DNA of 21,531 bases from DAOTZS01 sp034434335 (GTDB lineage: Bacteria > Chloroflexota > Anaerolineae > CG2-30-64-16), in the NCBI GenBank assembly GCA_034434335.1, contig DAOTZS010000011.1:1-21531 (forward strand), in the 5' to 3' direction. Made by a program: the position numbers and the translations under genes. The notes beneath the pieces are model-generated. The model worked only from the letters and a program-made list of their open reading frames with translations. It made no database searches and was not told where the DNA came from. The number at the start of each line of letters is the position of its first letter. The first letter of the stretch is position 1. Shown one piece after another: positions 1 through 8,702 of this stretch.

Positions 1-1
1 G

Positions 2-1159
2 GAATCGGCCATCGAGGAAGTTGAGGTCCTCGACGAGTATACGATCAAGCTCAAGCTAGCCCAACCCTCGGCCGTGCTGCTGGCCAAACTTTCCCTGTGC
101 GGCGTCTTCTCCATGCTGGATCCCCAGGAAGTGATGGCCCAGGGCGACAAGTATGGCACCCCGGCCGGCAAGATCGTGGGCACTGGCCCCTTCAAGTTCG
201 TCGAGTGGATACCCGATGACCATATCACCCTGGAGCGCAATGAGAAGTGGTGGGGAGGCCCGCCGCGGCTGGCACGCCTCATCTTCCGCTCCATCCCCGA
301 CAACTCGGCCCGCTTCGCCGAACTACAGGCCGGCACCATCCAACAGGCCGACCTGGCCCAGACCGACCTGCCCGCGGCTGAAGCAGACCCGAATATCGTT
401 GTCTACCCGCTGCCCTCCCTGAGCACCGGTTACATCGCCTTCCAGCAGTGCACCCCGCCCTTTGACAAGCTGGAGGTGCGCAAGGCGATCGCCCATGCCG
501 TCAACTGGGAGGCCCTGATCGAGCCGTTCTATGGCAAATATGCCCAGCCGGCCCAGTCCTTCCAGCCGCCTTCCATCCTCGGCCACAACCCCGACATCAA
601 GCAGTACGAATACAACCCCGAGCTGGCGAAGGAGCTGCTGGCAAAGGCCGGCCTGCCCGACGGCTTCGAGACCGACTTCTGGTATATCCCGGTCATCCGC
701 GGCTACTTCCCTGATTCCAAGGCCATCGCTGAGGCGATCGCCGCCGACCTGGCCAAGGTGGGCATCAAGGTCAATCTGAAGACCGAGGACTGGGGTGCCT
801 ACCTGCAGCATCGTAATGAGGGCAAGTTCCCCATGTGGATGCTGGGCTGGGGCTCCGACAACGGCGACCCGGACAACTACCTGGGGTGGCACTTCTACCA
901 TCCCATCGGCCAGCCCAAGGCCGAGGACTGCTATGCCAACGACAGGGTGGCTGAACTGATCATCCAGGGCCGCGTCGAGCCGGACCCGGCCAAGCGCGAG
1001 AAGATCTACCAGGAGGCCGAGCAACTGATCCACGACGATGTTGCTCGCATCCCGGTAGCCTGGCCACGCACCCCTGCTGTCTTCCGCAAGGAGGTGAAGG
1101 GGTACGTGCCAGTGGTCTTCCGCTCCTGGTACGAGCACCTGTGGATTAGCAGCAAGTAA
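2..1159 (+). CDS. Family-5 (DppA/OppA-type) ABC substrate-binding protein, 5' end missing
   Basis: This is the last 385 residues of an extracytoplasmic solute-binding protein of the SBP_bac_5 family, which captures peptides (sometimes nickel or other solutes) for an ABC importer. The frame is open from base 2, so the gene begins outside the window; the in-frame GTG at 74 is not the start. Visible family blocks, in normal order, are a TIKLKL strand, the GTGPFKF motif, NEKWWGG, the segment RLARLIFRSIPDNSARFAELQAG, the VRKAIAHAVN helix (canonical VRqAi..AiDR), and the C-terminal lobe with MLGWGSDNGDPDNY and RIPVAWPR. The two permease genes follow directly. The signal peptide or lipobox is off the edge. 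The substrate cannot be read from sequence; the M28 peptidase downstream favours peptides. The family call is secure. Confidence 0.93.
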   Translation, partial: ESAIEEVEVLDEYTIKLKLAQPSAVLLAKLSLCGVFSMLDPQEVMAQGDKYGTPAGKIVGTGPFKFVEWIPDDHITLERNEKWWGGPPRLARLIFRSIPDNSARFAELQAGTIQQADLAQTDLPAAEADPNIVVYPLPSLSTGYIAFQQCTPPFDKLEVRKAIAHAVNWEALIEPFYGKYAQPAQSFQPPSILGHNPDIKQYEYNPELAKELLAKAGLPDGFETDFWYIPVIRGYFPDSKAIAEAIAADLAKVGIKVNLKTEDWGAYLQHRNEGKFPMWMLGWGSDNGDPDNYLGWHFYHPIGQPKAEDCYANDRVAELIIQGRVEPDPAKREKIYQEAEQLIHDDVARIPVAWPRTPAVFRKEVKGYVPVVFRSWYEHLWISSK

Positions 1160-1175
1160 TCCCCACCACAGCGCG

Positions 1176-1214
1176 GCGGCCGGCGGCAGGGCCTATCGCC
1201 TGCCTGCCGGCCGC
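1176..1214 (+). promoter_or_regulatory. Strong GC-rich stem-loop between SBP and permease genes
   Basis: Bases 1176-1190 pair with 1199-1214, giving 15 base pairs with one bulged T (1205) and an 8-base loop. The outer 9 pairs are perfect (GCGGCCGGC with GCCGGCCGC). No T-run follows, so it is unlikely to be a full rho-independent terminator. Between a binding-protein gene and its permease, such structures commonly protect the upstream mRNA or reduce readthrough, so that the SBP is made in excess. That role is inferred here. Confidence 0.6.
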
Positions 1215-1236
1215 CTGTCTGCCTCAGGAGCACACC

Positions 1237-2241
1237 TTGGCACAGTATATCGTCCGCCGTCTGCTGGCGCTTATCCCTGTCCTGTTCGGTGTCTCGATCC
1301 TGGTCTTCTCGCTCATCCGCATGATCCCCGGAGATCCGGTAATCGTCATGCTGGGTGAGCGCGCCCGGCCGGAGGATATCGCCCGCCTGCGCGAGCAGAT
1401 GGGCTTCAATCGGCCAGTTTATGTCCAGTATATCGAGTGGCTGGGCCGCGTGGTACGGGGGGACCTGGGCACCTCTATCATCAACCGCACGCCGGTGATG
1501 GACGAGCTCAAGCAACGGCTGCCGGCAACCATCGAAATGGTCCTGGTAGCCATGCTGATCGGCACCACCGTCGGCATTGGGGTCGGCATCCTCTCCGCCA
1601 TCAAACAGAATTCATGGTTAGACGTCCTCTCCATGTTTGGCGCACTGATTGGGGTCTCCATGCCCATCTACTGGTTGGCCCTGATCCTGATCTACGCCCT
1701 GGCGGTGAATCGCAAAATCCTGCCCCCTAGCGCGCGCATTGACGTGGAACTGACGGTAGTGCGCCAGACCGGCTTCATGTTGATAGACACCCTGCTGATG
1801 CGCGACCTGAAGCTGTTTTGGAACGCGGTCTGGCATCTGATCCTGCCCGGCTTTGTGCTCAGCACCGTTATCATGCCGATCCTGGCCCGGCTCACCCGCT
1901 CCAGTATGCTGGAGGTGCTACGCCAGGACTACGTGCGCACCGCGCGCTCCAAAGGGCTGCGCGAGCAGGTGGTCATTATGCGCCATGCGCTGAAAAACGC
2001 GCTCCTGCCAGTGGTGACCGTGTTGGGGCTCCAGTTAGGGGGCCTGTTGGGCGGAGCCTTGCTAACCGAGACAATCTTCTCCTGGCCGGGGATGGGGCTG
2101 TGGACCTATCGGGCCATCCTCAGCCGCGATTATCCGATCGTGCAGGGTGCGGTCCTGATCAGCGCTACGATTTATGTTTTCGTCAACCTGCTGGTGGACA
2201 TCTCGTACGCTTACCTGGACCCGCGCATCCGTTATCATTGA
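1237..2241 (+). CDS. dppB: DppB-type ABC permease
   Basis: This 334-residue integral membrane subunit belongs to the binding-protein-dependent permease family (BPD_transp_1, DppB/OppB branch). It forms half of the membrane channel of a peptide-type importer. The N-terminus (QYIVRRLLALIPVLFGVSILVFSLIRMIPGDPV) is the family's typical first helix. GFNRPVYVQYIEWLGRVVRGDLGTS follows, then about five more helices, and the cytoplasmic EAA loop (DYVRTARSKGLREQVVIMRHALKNALLP) that docks on the ATPase. It ends in DPRIRYH, as usual. The start is TTG at 1237, chosen because AGGAG lies 6 bases upstream (1226-1230) and the protein then begins exactly at the family N-terminus. It lies 77 bases after the SBP gene and 11 bases before the DppC partner, so it is an operon member. 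Confidence 0.95.
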   Translation: MAQYIVRRLLALIPVLFGVSILVFSLIRMIPGDPVIVMLGERARPEDIARLREQMGFNRPVYVQYIEWLGRVVRGDLGTSIINRTPVMDELKQRLPATIEMVLVAMLIGTTVGIGVGILSAIKQNSWLDVLSMFGALIGVSMPIYWLALILIYALAVNRKILPPSARIDVELTVVRQTGFMLIDTLLMRDLKLFWNAVWHLILPGFVLSTVIMPILARLTRSSMLEVLRQDYVRTARSKGLREQVVIMRHALKNALLPVVTVLGLQLGGLLGGALLTETIFSWPGMGLWTYRAILSRDYPIVQGAVLISATIYVFVNLLVDISYAYLDPRIRYH

Positions 2242-2252
2242 GGCAACCGGCA

Positions 2253-3149
2253 ATGACTGTGAGTGTTGGGCTACCTACCCAGGCCGAACTGACCATCCGC
2301 CGTTCCCGTGGCTTATTTATAGATGCCTGGCGTCGGCTGCTGGCCAGTTGGAACGGCCGCGTGGGGCTCGTGATCGTTCTGCTGACCGTTTCAATTGGCG
2401 TGATCGCGCCCATCGTTGACCCTTACGACCCGCACATTGATTCAAATCTCAGCCAGGCGCGACAGGCCCCTTCCATTGAGCATCCCTTCGGCACCGATCG
2501 TTTGGGCCGCGATGTCTTGCGCCGCATCATACACGGCACCCGCATCTCCCTGACGGTAGGGGTGCTGGTCGTGCTGGGTTCGGGCTCGGTAGGGGCCGTG
2601 TTGGGCATGGCCTCTGGCTATTTCGGCGGGACTGTGGATTCGGTGGTGATGCGGCTGATGGACATCCTGTTGGCCTTTCCGGCCATCTTGTTGGCTATTG
2701 CGATCGTGGCCGTGCGCGGCCCCGGCCTGGGCAATACGATGCTCGCCGTGGCGGTCGTGGGCATCCCAGGCTATGCGCGCGTCATGCGCTCTATGGTGCT
2801 GAGCATCCGCGCCCGTGATTACATCACGGCTGCCCAGGCGGTCGGGGTGAAGGACCTGCGCATCATGGCCCGCCACATCTTTCCCAATGCTCTCTCTCCC
2901 CTTATCGTGCAGGCAACCCTGGGCGTGGGCGGCGCCATCCTTTTCGCCGCGGCCTTGGGGTTCCTGGGCCTGGGCGCCCAACCTCCCGCACCCGAATGGG
3001 GCGCCATGATCGGCGATTCGATTCCCTTCCTGCGCACTTCCCCCCATATGGTTTTCTTCCCCGGCATGGCTATTATGTTAAGTGTGCTGGGATTCAACCT
3101 GCTGGGCGATGGCCTGCGAGACGCCCTCGATCCCCAGATGACCGTTTGA
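2253..3149 (+). CDS. dppC: DppC-type ABC permease
   Basis: This 298-residue second permease subunit of the importer belongs to the DppC/OppC branch. After a short cytoplasmic tail comes helix 1 (GRVGLVIVLLTVSIGVIAPIV), the DPYDP and HPFGTDRLGRDVLRRIIHGTR blocks typical of DppC, four or five more helices, and the EAA loop (DYITAAQAVGVKDLRIMARHIFPNALSP). FLGLGAQPPAPEWGAMI follows near the C-terminus. The frame is open well upstream inside dppB, but ATG 2253 is the real start: it gives the family N-terminus, lies 11 bases after the dppB stop, and follows a weak GAGG. Length is normal, in contrast to the enlarged DppC on the minus strand. Confidence 0.95.
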   Translation: MTVSVGLPTQAELTIRRSRGLFIDAWRRLLASWNGRVGLVIVLLTVSIGVIAPIVDPYDPHIDSNLSQARQAPSIEHPFGTDRLGRDVLRRIIHGTRISLTVGVLVVLGSGSVGAVLGMASGYFGGTVDSVVMRLMDILLAFPAILLAIAIVAVRGPGLGNTMLAVAVVGIPGYARVMRSMVLSIRARDYITAAQAVGVKDLRIMARHIFPNALSPLIVQATLGVGGAILFAAALGFLGLGAQPPAPEWGAMIGDSIPFLRTSPHMVFFPGMAIMLSVLGFNLLGDGLRDALDPQMTV

Positions 3150-3165
3150 GCACTGACTAAAACCC

Positions 3166-4593
3166 ATGGACGAACAACTACTATATGCCCTCGACCGTGC
3201 CCTTTGCGGCAGCATTTGGGCCACCAACACAGCCGGCCGCAACCTGGAGGCCCTGTGCCTGGAGTGTGGTGGCCGGCTGGCCGGCAGCGCAGGCGCAGCG
3301 CGCGCCGTGGAAATGGTCAGCCGGCTGTGGCAGGAATATGGGCTGGTTGATGTCCACCCAGAGCCGTTCCCCTGCCCCGTCTGGCAGCGGGGCCATGCCC
3401 TGTTGACCATGACCGCTCCCGCCCTGCGCACCTATCCTTGCCTGGCGCTGCCGTACGCGCCGGCCTGCGACCTGACCGCCGAGATGTTGGACCTCGGCTA
3501 TGGGCTGAAGGAGGATTTCGAGCGCGCTGGAGAGGCTGCCCGGGGCAAGATGGTGCTGGTCAAGAACGGCTCTCCCCCGGGGGCCAGGCCGGTCCACCGC
3601 CTGGAGAAATATGGGTGGGCAAAAGAGGCCGGCGCAGCGGCGTTCATCTTCAGCGACGGTGAGCCAGGGATGCTGGCGCCCACCGGCAGCCTGTTATATA
3701 CAGCCGACACGCGGCCTGACCAGATGATACCGGGGATCGGCATCGCCTATGAGGTGGCCCAGGAGCTCATCCGCTGGGCCGGCCGCGGGCCGGTGACTCT
3801 CCACCTGCAGATGGAAAACCGCACAGAGATGGCCACCTCATGGAACCTGGTAGGGGAAATCCCGGCCGCTGTACCCCGAGGCCAGGATGATGGAGAGGGG
3901 CCCCTGTTGATGGTTGGAGCCCACCTGGATGGCCACGACATCGCCCAGGCTGCTATTGACAACGGGTCTGGCGTGATCGCCGTCACCGAGGTGGCGCGCG
4001 TCCTGGCTGCCCAGTCAGAGTACCTGCCCTGCCGTGTGCGGTTCATTTGCTTCGGGGCAGAAGAGTTGGGGTTGTGGGGAGCCTTTGCCTATGCCCGGCA
4101 GCACGAAGCTGAGCTGGACCGGGTTCAGTTCCTCTTCAACCTGGACTGTGTGGGCGGCCACGGGCCGATAACCTTGAGCCTGCAGAACTGCCCTGAGCTG
4201 GCCACCACTTTCCGTCAGTTGATCCAGGAGCTGGCGGCCGAGGTGAACGTGGCGGAGCAGTTGGTGCCCTTCTCAGATCACTTCCCCTTCACCCTGCAAG
4301 GGGTTCCGTGCGCGTTCATCGCCTCGGGCGGACGAGATCAGCGAGGGTGGCCCCATACCGCTGCTGACACCATAGATAAGGTTGATCTGCAGAGCGTGCG
4401 CACGGCCGCGGCGGCCGTGGCACGCCTGATCGTTCGGTTGGCCAACGGCATGGTGCCCTGGCCCGGCCGCCGTCGTAGCTGGGATGAGGTCAAAGCCGTA
4501 CTGCAGGCCGCCGGCATAGAGCCTCTGCTGCGCATGCAGGGTATCTGGCCCGAACCCGAGCCTTCTCCCCCTCCCTCCACATCGCATCAGTAG
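3166..4593 (+). CDS. M28-family zinc metallopeptidase (aminopeptidase), PA-domain type
   Basis: This 475-residue co-catalytic di-zinc peptidase probably releases N-terminal amino acids from peptides. Likely metal ligands are H253 (GAHLDGHD), D265 (AIDNGSG), E300, D327 (FNLDCVG) and H397 (PHTAADT), with E299 of GAEELG as catalytic base. The spacings H-12-D-35-E match Streptomyces griseus aminopeptidase (H85, D97, E132). Residues of about 120-215 look like a protease-associated insert domain. There is no signal peptide or lipobox, so it appears cytoplasmic. The ATG lies 16 bases after dppC without a clear Shine-Dalgarno sequence, consistent with translation coupled to the operon. Context suggests it digests peptides imported by the upstream transporter; exact specificity is unknown. 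Confidence 0.92.
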   Translation: MDEQLLYALDRALCGSIWATNTAGRNLEALCLECGGRLAGSAGAARAVEMVSRLWQEYGLVDVHPEPFPCPVWQRGHALLTMTAPALRTYPCLALPYAPACDLTAEMLDLGYGLKEDFERAGEAARGKMVLVKNGSPPGARPVHRLEKYGWAKEAGAAAFIFSDGEPGMLAPTGSLLYTADTRPDQMIPGIGIAYEVAQELIRWAGRGPVTLHLQMENRTEMATSWNLVGEIPAAVPRGQDDGEGPLLMVGAHLDGHDIAQAAIDNGSGVIAVTEVARVLAAQSEYLPCRVRFICFGAEELGLWGAFAYARQHEAELDRVQFLFNLDCVGGHGPITLSLQNCPELATTFRQLIQELAAEVNVAEQLVPFSDHFPFTLQGVPCAFIASGGRDQRGWPHTAADTIDKVDLQSVRTAAAAVARLIVRLANGMVPWPGRRRSWDEVKAVLQAAGIEPLLRMQGIWPEPEPSPPPSTSHQ

Positions 4594-4680
4594 CAAAGGT
4601 GCCTGGCGTGCCATCCCGCGCCTGGCAGGGCACGGGTCTCGTCGAGCGGGCTGCTGGTATTGTTTCGAGAGGCAGTGGCA

Positions 4681-6201
4681 ATGCAGTATCTGCTGGCGGC
4701 GCTGCCAATTGTAGTACTCCTCGGCCTGATGATGGCTTTGCGCTGGGGTGGCCAGCGAGCCGGGCCAGCAGGCTGGCTGGTCGGGCTGGCTGTGGCCGCG
4801 CTGGCGTTCGGGCTGAATTGGGATGTGCTGTGGGTCTCGCAATTGAAGGGGCTCTTTTTGAGCCTCTTCGTGCTGGCCATACTGTGGCCGGCGTTGCTCC
4901 TCTACAACGTGGTGGACCAGGTGGGGGGGATACGTGCTCTGGCGCGCGGCCTGGAAGCTGCCATTGGCGACCGCGGTTTGCTCCTGGTGGTGCTGGCATG
5001 GGCTTTCAGCGCGCTGTTGGAGGGGCTGGCCGGGTTCGGATTGCCCATCGCTATCGTGGCACCCATGCTGGTCGCCCTGGGGGTGGCGCCGGTCACGGCG
5101 GTAGCTGCGGTGGCAGTGGGACATGCCTGGTCGGTGACGTTCGGCGACATGGGGGTCATTTTCCAGACCCTGGTTGGCCTGACAGGGATGGCGGGTGCGC
5201 GCCTGGCCCCGCCCGCCGCTTTCCTGCTGGGGATCGCGTGCCTCCTCTGCGGCCTGGCAACCGGCCGGCTGTTGGGCCAGGGCCGGCGTTGGCCGGTGGT
5301 CGTATTGCTGGGGCTGCTGATGAGCGGGGCCCAGTATGGGCTGGCCGTGACGGGGCTGACCCCGCTGGCTGGGCTGGGGGCCGGTCTGGCAGGGGTGCTG
5401 GCCGCGCTGGGGTTGGGGAAGGCAACGGCCCAGCCTGCGGCGATGGCAACCGCCAATCCATCCGCTTCCAGCCCCGCGCTGACCAGCACGTTGATCAGCT
5501 ATGGTGCCCTGGGAGCTTTGCTGGCCGCCATCGCGCTGATCCGTCCCCTCTACGACATCCTCTATCCGGTTGTCTGGCAGATGCGCTTTCCCTCGGTGAC
5601 CACAGCGACCGGCTTCTCCACCCCCGCGGGAATGGGACAGGCCTTACGGCCTCTCGTTCACCCTGGCAGCGCCATCCTGCTTACCGCCATAGGCACGTTT
5701 CTGGTGCAGCGTTATCTGGGGCACCTTGCCCCCGGCCAGTGGCGGTCTGTTCTGCGCGCGACATGGCGCTCGGCCGGGCCCACCAGCCTGGGGATCGTGA
5801 GCATGGTGGGCCTCTCTACCCTGATGGACCACTGTGGCATGACGTTGCTCCTGGCCCAGGCCCTGAGCGCCGCGATGGGCTCCCTGTTCCCACTGGTATC
5901 ACCGCTGGTCGGCATCCTGGGCGCCTTTGCCACCGGCAGCAATAACAACTCCAACGTGCTCTTTGCCTCTCTCCAACAGGGGGCTGCCCATCTCCTGGCC
6001 ATTGACCCCCGCCTGTTGCTCGCTGCCCAGACCGCCGGCGGTTCGCTGGGCAGCATGCTGGCGCCAGCCAAGATCATCGTCGGTTGCAGCACCGTAGATG
6101 CCAGAGGCCAGGAGGGAGACGTGTTACGCCGGACCGCGGCCTATGGCCTGGGCATAGGGTTCGCAATCGGGGCTGTAGTGCTGCTCCTGGCGCGCTCATA
6201 A
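4681..6201 (+). CDS. lctP: Lactate permease family (LctP) transporter
   Basis: This 506-residue polytopic membrane protein has about 12-14 hydrophobic segments. Family signatures are the SALLEGLAGFGLPIAIVAPMLVALGV-type block (from S110), close to the LctP GFG.P.Ai motif, and ATGSNNNSNVLFASLQ around 417-431, which matches the TGS..SSNvLFg.LQ block. APAKIIVGCSTV follows near the end. Members import lactate or glycolate with protons; the substrate here is not determined. The start is ATG 4681, because GAGAGG (4667-4672) lies 8 bases upstream; the upstream in-frame TTG at 4660 has no such site. It starts 87 bases after the M28 gene on the same strand, so it may share the operon, although the functional link is not obvious. 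It converges with the minus-strand ABC operon. Confidence 0.88.
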   Translation: MQYLLAALPIVVLLGLMMALRWGGQRAGPAGWLVGLAVAALAFGLNWDVLWVSQLKGLFLSLFVLAILWPALLLYNVVDQVGGIRALARGLEAAIGDRGLLLVVLAWAFSALLEGLAGFGLPIAIVAPMLVALGVAPVTAVAAVAVGHAWSVTFGDMGVIFQTLVGLTGMAGARLAPPAAFLLGIACLLCGLATGRLLGQGRRWPVVVLLGLLMSGAQYGLAVTGLTPLAGLGAGLAGVLAALGLGKATAQPAAMATANPSASSPALTSTLISYGALGALLAAIALIRPLYDILYPVVWQMRFPSVTTATGFSTPAGMGQALRPLVHPGSAILLTAIGTFLVQRYLGHLAPGQWRSVLRATWRSAGPTSLGIVSMVGLSTLMDHCGMTLLLAQALSAAMGSLFPLVSPLVGILGAFATGSNNNSNVLFASLQQGAAHLLAIDPRLLLAAQTAGGSLGSMLAPAKIIVGCSTVDARGQEGDVLRRTAAYGLGIGFAIGAVVLLLARS

Positions 6202-6206
6202 CCTAT

Positions 6207-6227
6207 GGGCACAGCGTCGCTGTGCCC
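6207..6227. terminator. Perfect palindrome between convergent genes; possible bidirectional terminator
   Basis: GGGCACAG (6207-6214) and CTGTGCCC (6220-6227) form a perfect 8-bp stem with a 5-base loop. The site lies 6 bases after the lactate permease stop and about 45 bases from the end of the convergent dppD gene, where a bidirectional terminator is expected. No T-run is present on either strand, so intrinsic termination is uncertain. It could instead be a dispersed palindromic repeat. Confidence 0.45.
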
Positions 6228-6273
6228 CTACGGACTACGAACGAATTCTCAGACATGCTCTTAGCGCCGGAGA

Positions 6274-7269
6274 TCAGCTCCTCTTCTCTTCCGGATGCCC
6301 CACAATTTGCTTTCCAGGCAACCAGCACCGCACCTGATGGCCGACCTCAGGATAGACGATCGGTGGTGGTTCGTGCCTGCAGCGCTCCATCACATAGGGG
6401 CAACGGGGATGAAAACGACAACCAGCCGGCGGATTCCGCAAGTCCGGCGGGGCACCGGGGATGAACTCCGGCTTGCGGTCCGCATGAAGACGTGGAATGC
6501 TGGCCAGGAGCTTCTGGGTATATGGATGTACCGGTGTGGTCAATACCTTTTCGGCACTTCCCCGCTCGACCAATTCCCCTGCATACATGACTGCCAGCTC
6601 ATCGCACACATCGCTGGCCACTGCAATGTCGTGCGTGACCAGCAGGATCGCAATCCCCAGCTCCCACTTCAGCCGCTTGAGCAGATTATTGATCTGCGCC
6701 TGCACACTCACGTCCAGGGCCGAGGTAGGCTCATCGAGGAGCACCAGCCGTGGCGACATGATCAGCGCGGAGGCAATCATAGTCCGCTGCTTCATCCCTC
6801 CGCTCAACTCATGGGGGAAGCGGTGGTACACTTCGGCAGCCAGGCCCACCTGCTCCAACAACGCCTCAGCCCGGGCCCGGGCTATCCGGTGCTCCGCCCC
6901 TCCGCTGACCAACAGCGGCTCAATAATCTGTTCCCCCACTCGCATGACAGGGTTGAGGGCGTTCATCGCCCCTTGCGGCACCAGCGCCATCCGGCGCCAG
7001 CGGATCTCCTGCCGAAAGACCGGCTCAGGCAGAGAGAGCAGCTCTCTGCCCTCCAGCAACACCTCCCCTTCAAAGCGGGCCACGTTGTCGGGCAACATCC
7101 GCATGATAGCCATGGCCAGGCTGGACTTGCCACATCCTGATTCCCCAACGATGGCCAGTGCCTGCCCGCCCTCTTCCAGCGTGAAAGAGACACCATCCAC
7201 CGCCCGCACATCCCCCTGGCGATCGGCATAGTACAAATAGAGGTTCCGCACCTCCAACAGAGACGTCAT
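6274..7269 (-). CDS. dppD: DppD-type ABC transporter ATP-binding protein
   Basis: This 331-residue cytoplasmic ATPase subunit of a peptide importer has Walker A GESGCGKSS (42-50), Q-loop Q99, signature LSGGMKQR (155-162), Walker B LVLLDEPTSALD (175-186) and H-loop H213. The C-terminal oligo_HPY extension carries cysteines C284, C290, C297 and C315 (C-x5-C-x6-C, then one more). This pattern is known to hold an iron-sulfur cluster in some DppD/DppF proteins; occupancy here is inferred. Its ATG overlaps the stop of the upstream dppC gene by 4 bases (ATGA), so it is translationally coupled and last in the minus-strand operon. It is the natural partner of the divergent DppF. Confidence 0.96.
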   Translation of the reverse strand: MTSLLEVRNLYLYYADRQGDVRAVDGVSFTLEEGGQALAIVGESGCGKSSLAMAIMRMLPDNVARFEGEVLLEGRELLSLPEPVFRQEIRWRRMALVPQGAMNALNPVMRVGEQIIEPLLVSGGAEHRIARARAEALLEQVGLAAEVYHRFPHELSGGMKQRTMIASALIMSPRLVLLDEPTSALDVSVQAQINNLLKRLKWELGIAILLVTHDIAVASDVCDELAVMYAGELVERGSAEKVLTTPVHPYTQKLLASIPRLHADRKPEFIPGAPPDLRNPPAGCRFHPRCPYVMERCRHEPPPIVYPEVGHQVRCWLPGKQIVGHPEEKRS

Positions 7270-8702
7270 CCTATCCTCCGCAGCCGGGGGTTAATCACTG
7301 GCTCCAGGCCCAAAGCCAGCAACATGAAAGCCACGCCGGTGAGCGCAATGAGAATTCCTGGTGGCACCACCCACCACCAGTACCCCACGTAGACACCACC
7401 CGTGCGAAAGCCTTGTTCCAGGATCTGCCCCCAGGTAGGGATGGAGGGGTCGCCCAGCCCCAGGAAACTCACCCCGGCCTCAGCCAGGATAGCGGACGGA
7501 ACGGTGAAAACCCACTGCGCCAGCAGATAGGGGGCCACCTGAGGCAGGATGTGGCGGAACATGATCCGCCAGCGAGACGCCCCCAGGCTCTGAATGGCCT
7601 CCACCAACTGGCCGGCGCGCATCTGCAACACCATGGAGCGCACCAGGATGGTCAGGCCGGGCCAACTGAAGGCCACCAGGATGAGAATGATCAGAAACAG
7701 ATTGGAGCCCACAATGAAAAGCAAGAAGATCAGCAAGGGCAACAGGGGCACATTAGCTACGATATCGGCCAGGCGCTGGATGAGCAGGTCAGTGCGGCCA
7801 CCGGCATAGCCGCTCAGGAGGCCCAAGGTCGCGCCGATGGCTGTGGAAAAGGTGGCAGCACCCAGGCCGATAGCCAGCGCCACCGGCAGCCCGAAGAGCA
7901 ACCCCTGCGCCAGATCGCGGCCCAAATCATCCGTCCCCATCACCCCGAAGACGGCGCCGCCCAGGACGAAGCGCACCAGGCCGAGCTCGTCACCCCTGTC
8001 GCTGAAAGAGACCTGCACTACCACCTCATAGTCGCCAGGCAGGGAGCGGAAGCGCACCCCTTCGCCCTCCCTCTCCGGCACGCCGAAGAGGGCCTGGTCC
8101 ACCCGGCCCAGCAGCTCTCGCTCGCTGACCTGCAACCCAAACTCTGCGGCCAGGAATTGTTGCACAGCCGCCACGGTGGTCGCTTCAGTGCTGAGACGAA
8201 CCCGCAACGGCGATTCGTGGTAACGGCGGAAGGGAGGGCCTTCTCCAGGGCGAGGGCCAGGGGGCATGTGACGATACAACCGCAGGCTGCGGCCATCTGG
8301 CCGGCCAAGGCTCACCGTGATCAGAGGTGGCTGACGAGCATAGGTGACTTCGCCCAGGGTGAGAGCCAGGAAGGTAGGAGGTCCCGGATACGGATGGCTT
8401 AGCGGAAAGCGATATACGCTCATCGGCCCGTTCGCGGTCTCAAGCACCTGACTGGGTGCCCGGGCCTCGAACACCAGGTGCTTCACCCATGGCTCACGGC
8501 GCCAAAGGTTGGTCCATGCCGGGGGCGCGGCTTTGGGGTTATCAGCCCAGGCCGCCGGATTGCTCCACCAGCGGGAGCCGAAATCCGCTGGGTAGGTGAC
8601 CAGCACATAGATGGCAGCGGCCAGGAACAACACCAACAGCCCAACGCCGCCTTTCCCAGCCCAGCTCTGCCACAACCCACGCCAGGTCTCACGCAAGCGC
8701 AT
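7266..8702 (-). CDS. dppC: DppC-type ABC permease with large extracytoplasmic insert
   Basis: This 478-residue permease is about 180 residues longer than a normal DppC. Helix 1 is at about 17-37. Residues of about 40-240 are a soluble insert without family motifs that I recognise; its pattern (LTLGEVTYARQPPLITVSLG, LPGDYEVVVQVSF) suggests beta-rich structure. The usual core resumes with GTDDLGRD (256-263), several helices, the EAA loop EAIQSLGASRWRIMFRHILP (368-387), and FLGLGDPSIPTWGQIL near the end. Topology puts the insert outside the membrane, where it could contact the binding protein or the TPR lipoprotein (inference). The stop of dppB and this start share one base (TGATG), and dppD overlaps its stop. 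I recall similarly enlarged DppC proteins in archaeal systems, but this is unverified. Confidence 0.93.
   Translation of the reverse strand: MRLRETWRGLWQSWAGKGGVGLLVLFLAAAIYVLVTYPADFGSRWWSNPAAWADNPKAAPPAWTNLWRREPWVKHLVFEARAPSQVLETANGPMSVYRFPLSHPYPGPPTFLALTLGEVTYARQPPLITVSLGRPDGRSLRLYRHMPPGPRPGEGPPFRRYHESPLRVRLSTEATTVAAVQQFLAAEFGLQVSERELLGRVDQALFGVPEREGEGVRFRSLPGDYEVVVQVSFSDRGDELGLVRFVLGGAVFGVMGTDDLGRDLAQGLLFGLPVALAIGLGAATFSTAIGATLGLLSGYAGGRTDLLIQRLADIVANVPLLPLLIFLLFIVGSNLFLIILILVAFSWPGLTILVRSMVLQMRAGQLVEAIQSLGASRWRIMFRHILPQVAPYLLAQWVFTVPSAILAEAGVSFLGLGDPSIPTWGQILEQGFRTGGVYVGYWWWVVPPGILIALTGVAFMLLALGLEPVINPRLRRIG

Noticed and set aside
1818..2252. N-terminal extension of the plus-strand DppC
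   Set aside because: The frame is open but lies inside dppB, and its translation has no membrane character. ATG 2253 gives the family N-terminus.
4599..5945. A 448-codon + strand frame overlapping the lactate permease gene
   Set aside because: Its product is rich in G, R, P and A and lacks domains, while the overlapping frame encodes a clear polytopic LctP-family protein.
6207..6227. Certain rho-independent terminator
   Set aside because: The stem is perfect but has no T-run on either side, so it is listed only as a possible terminator or dispersed palindrome.
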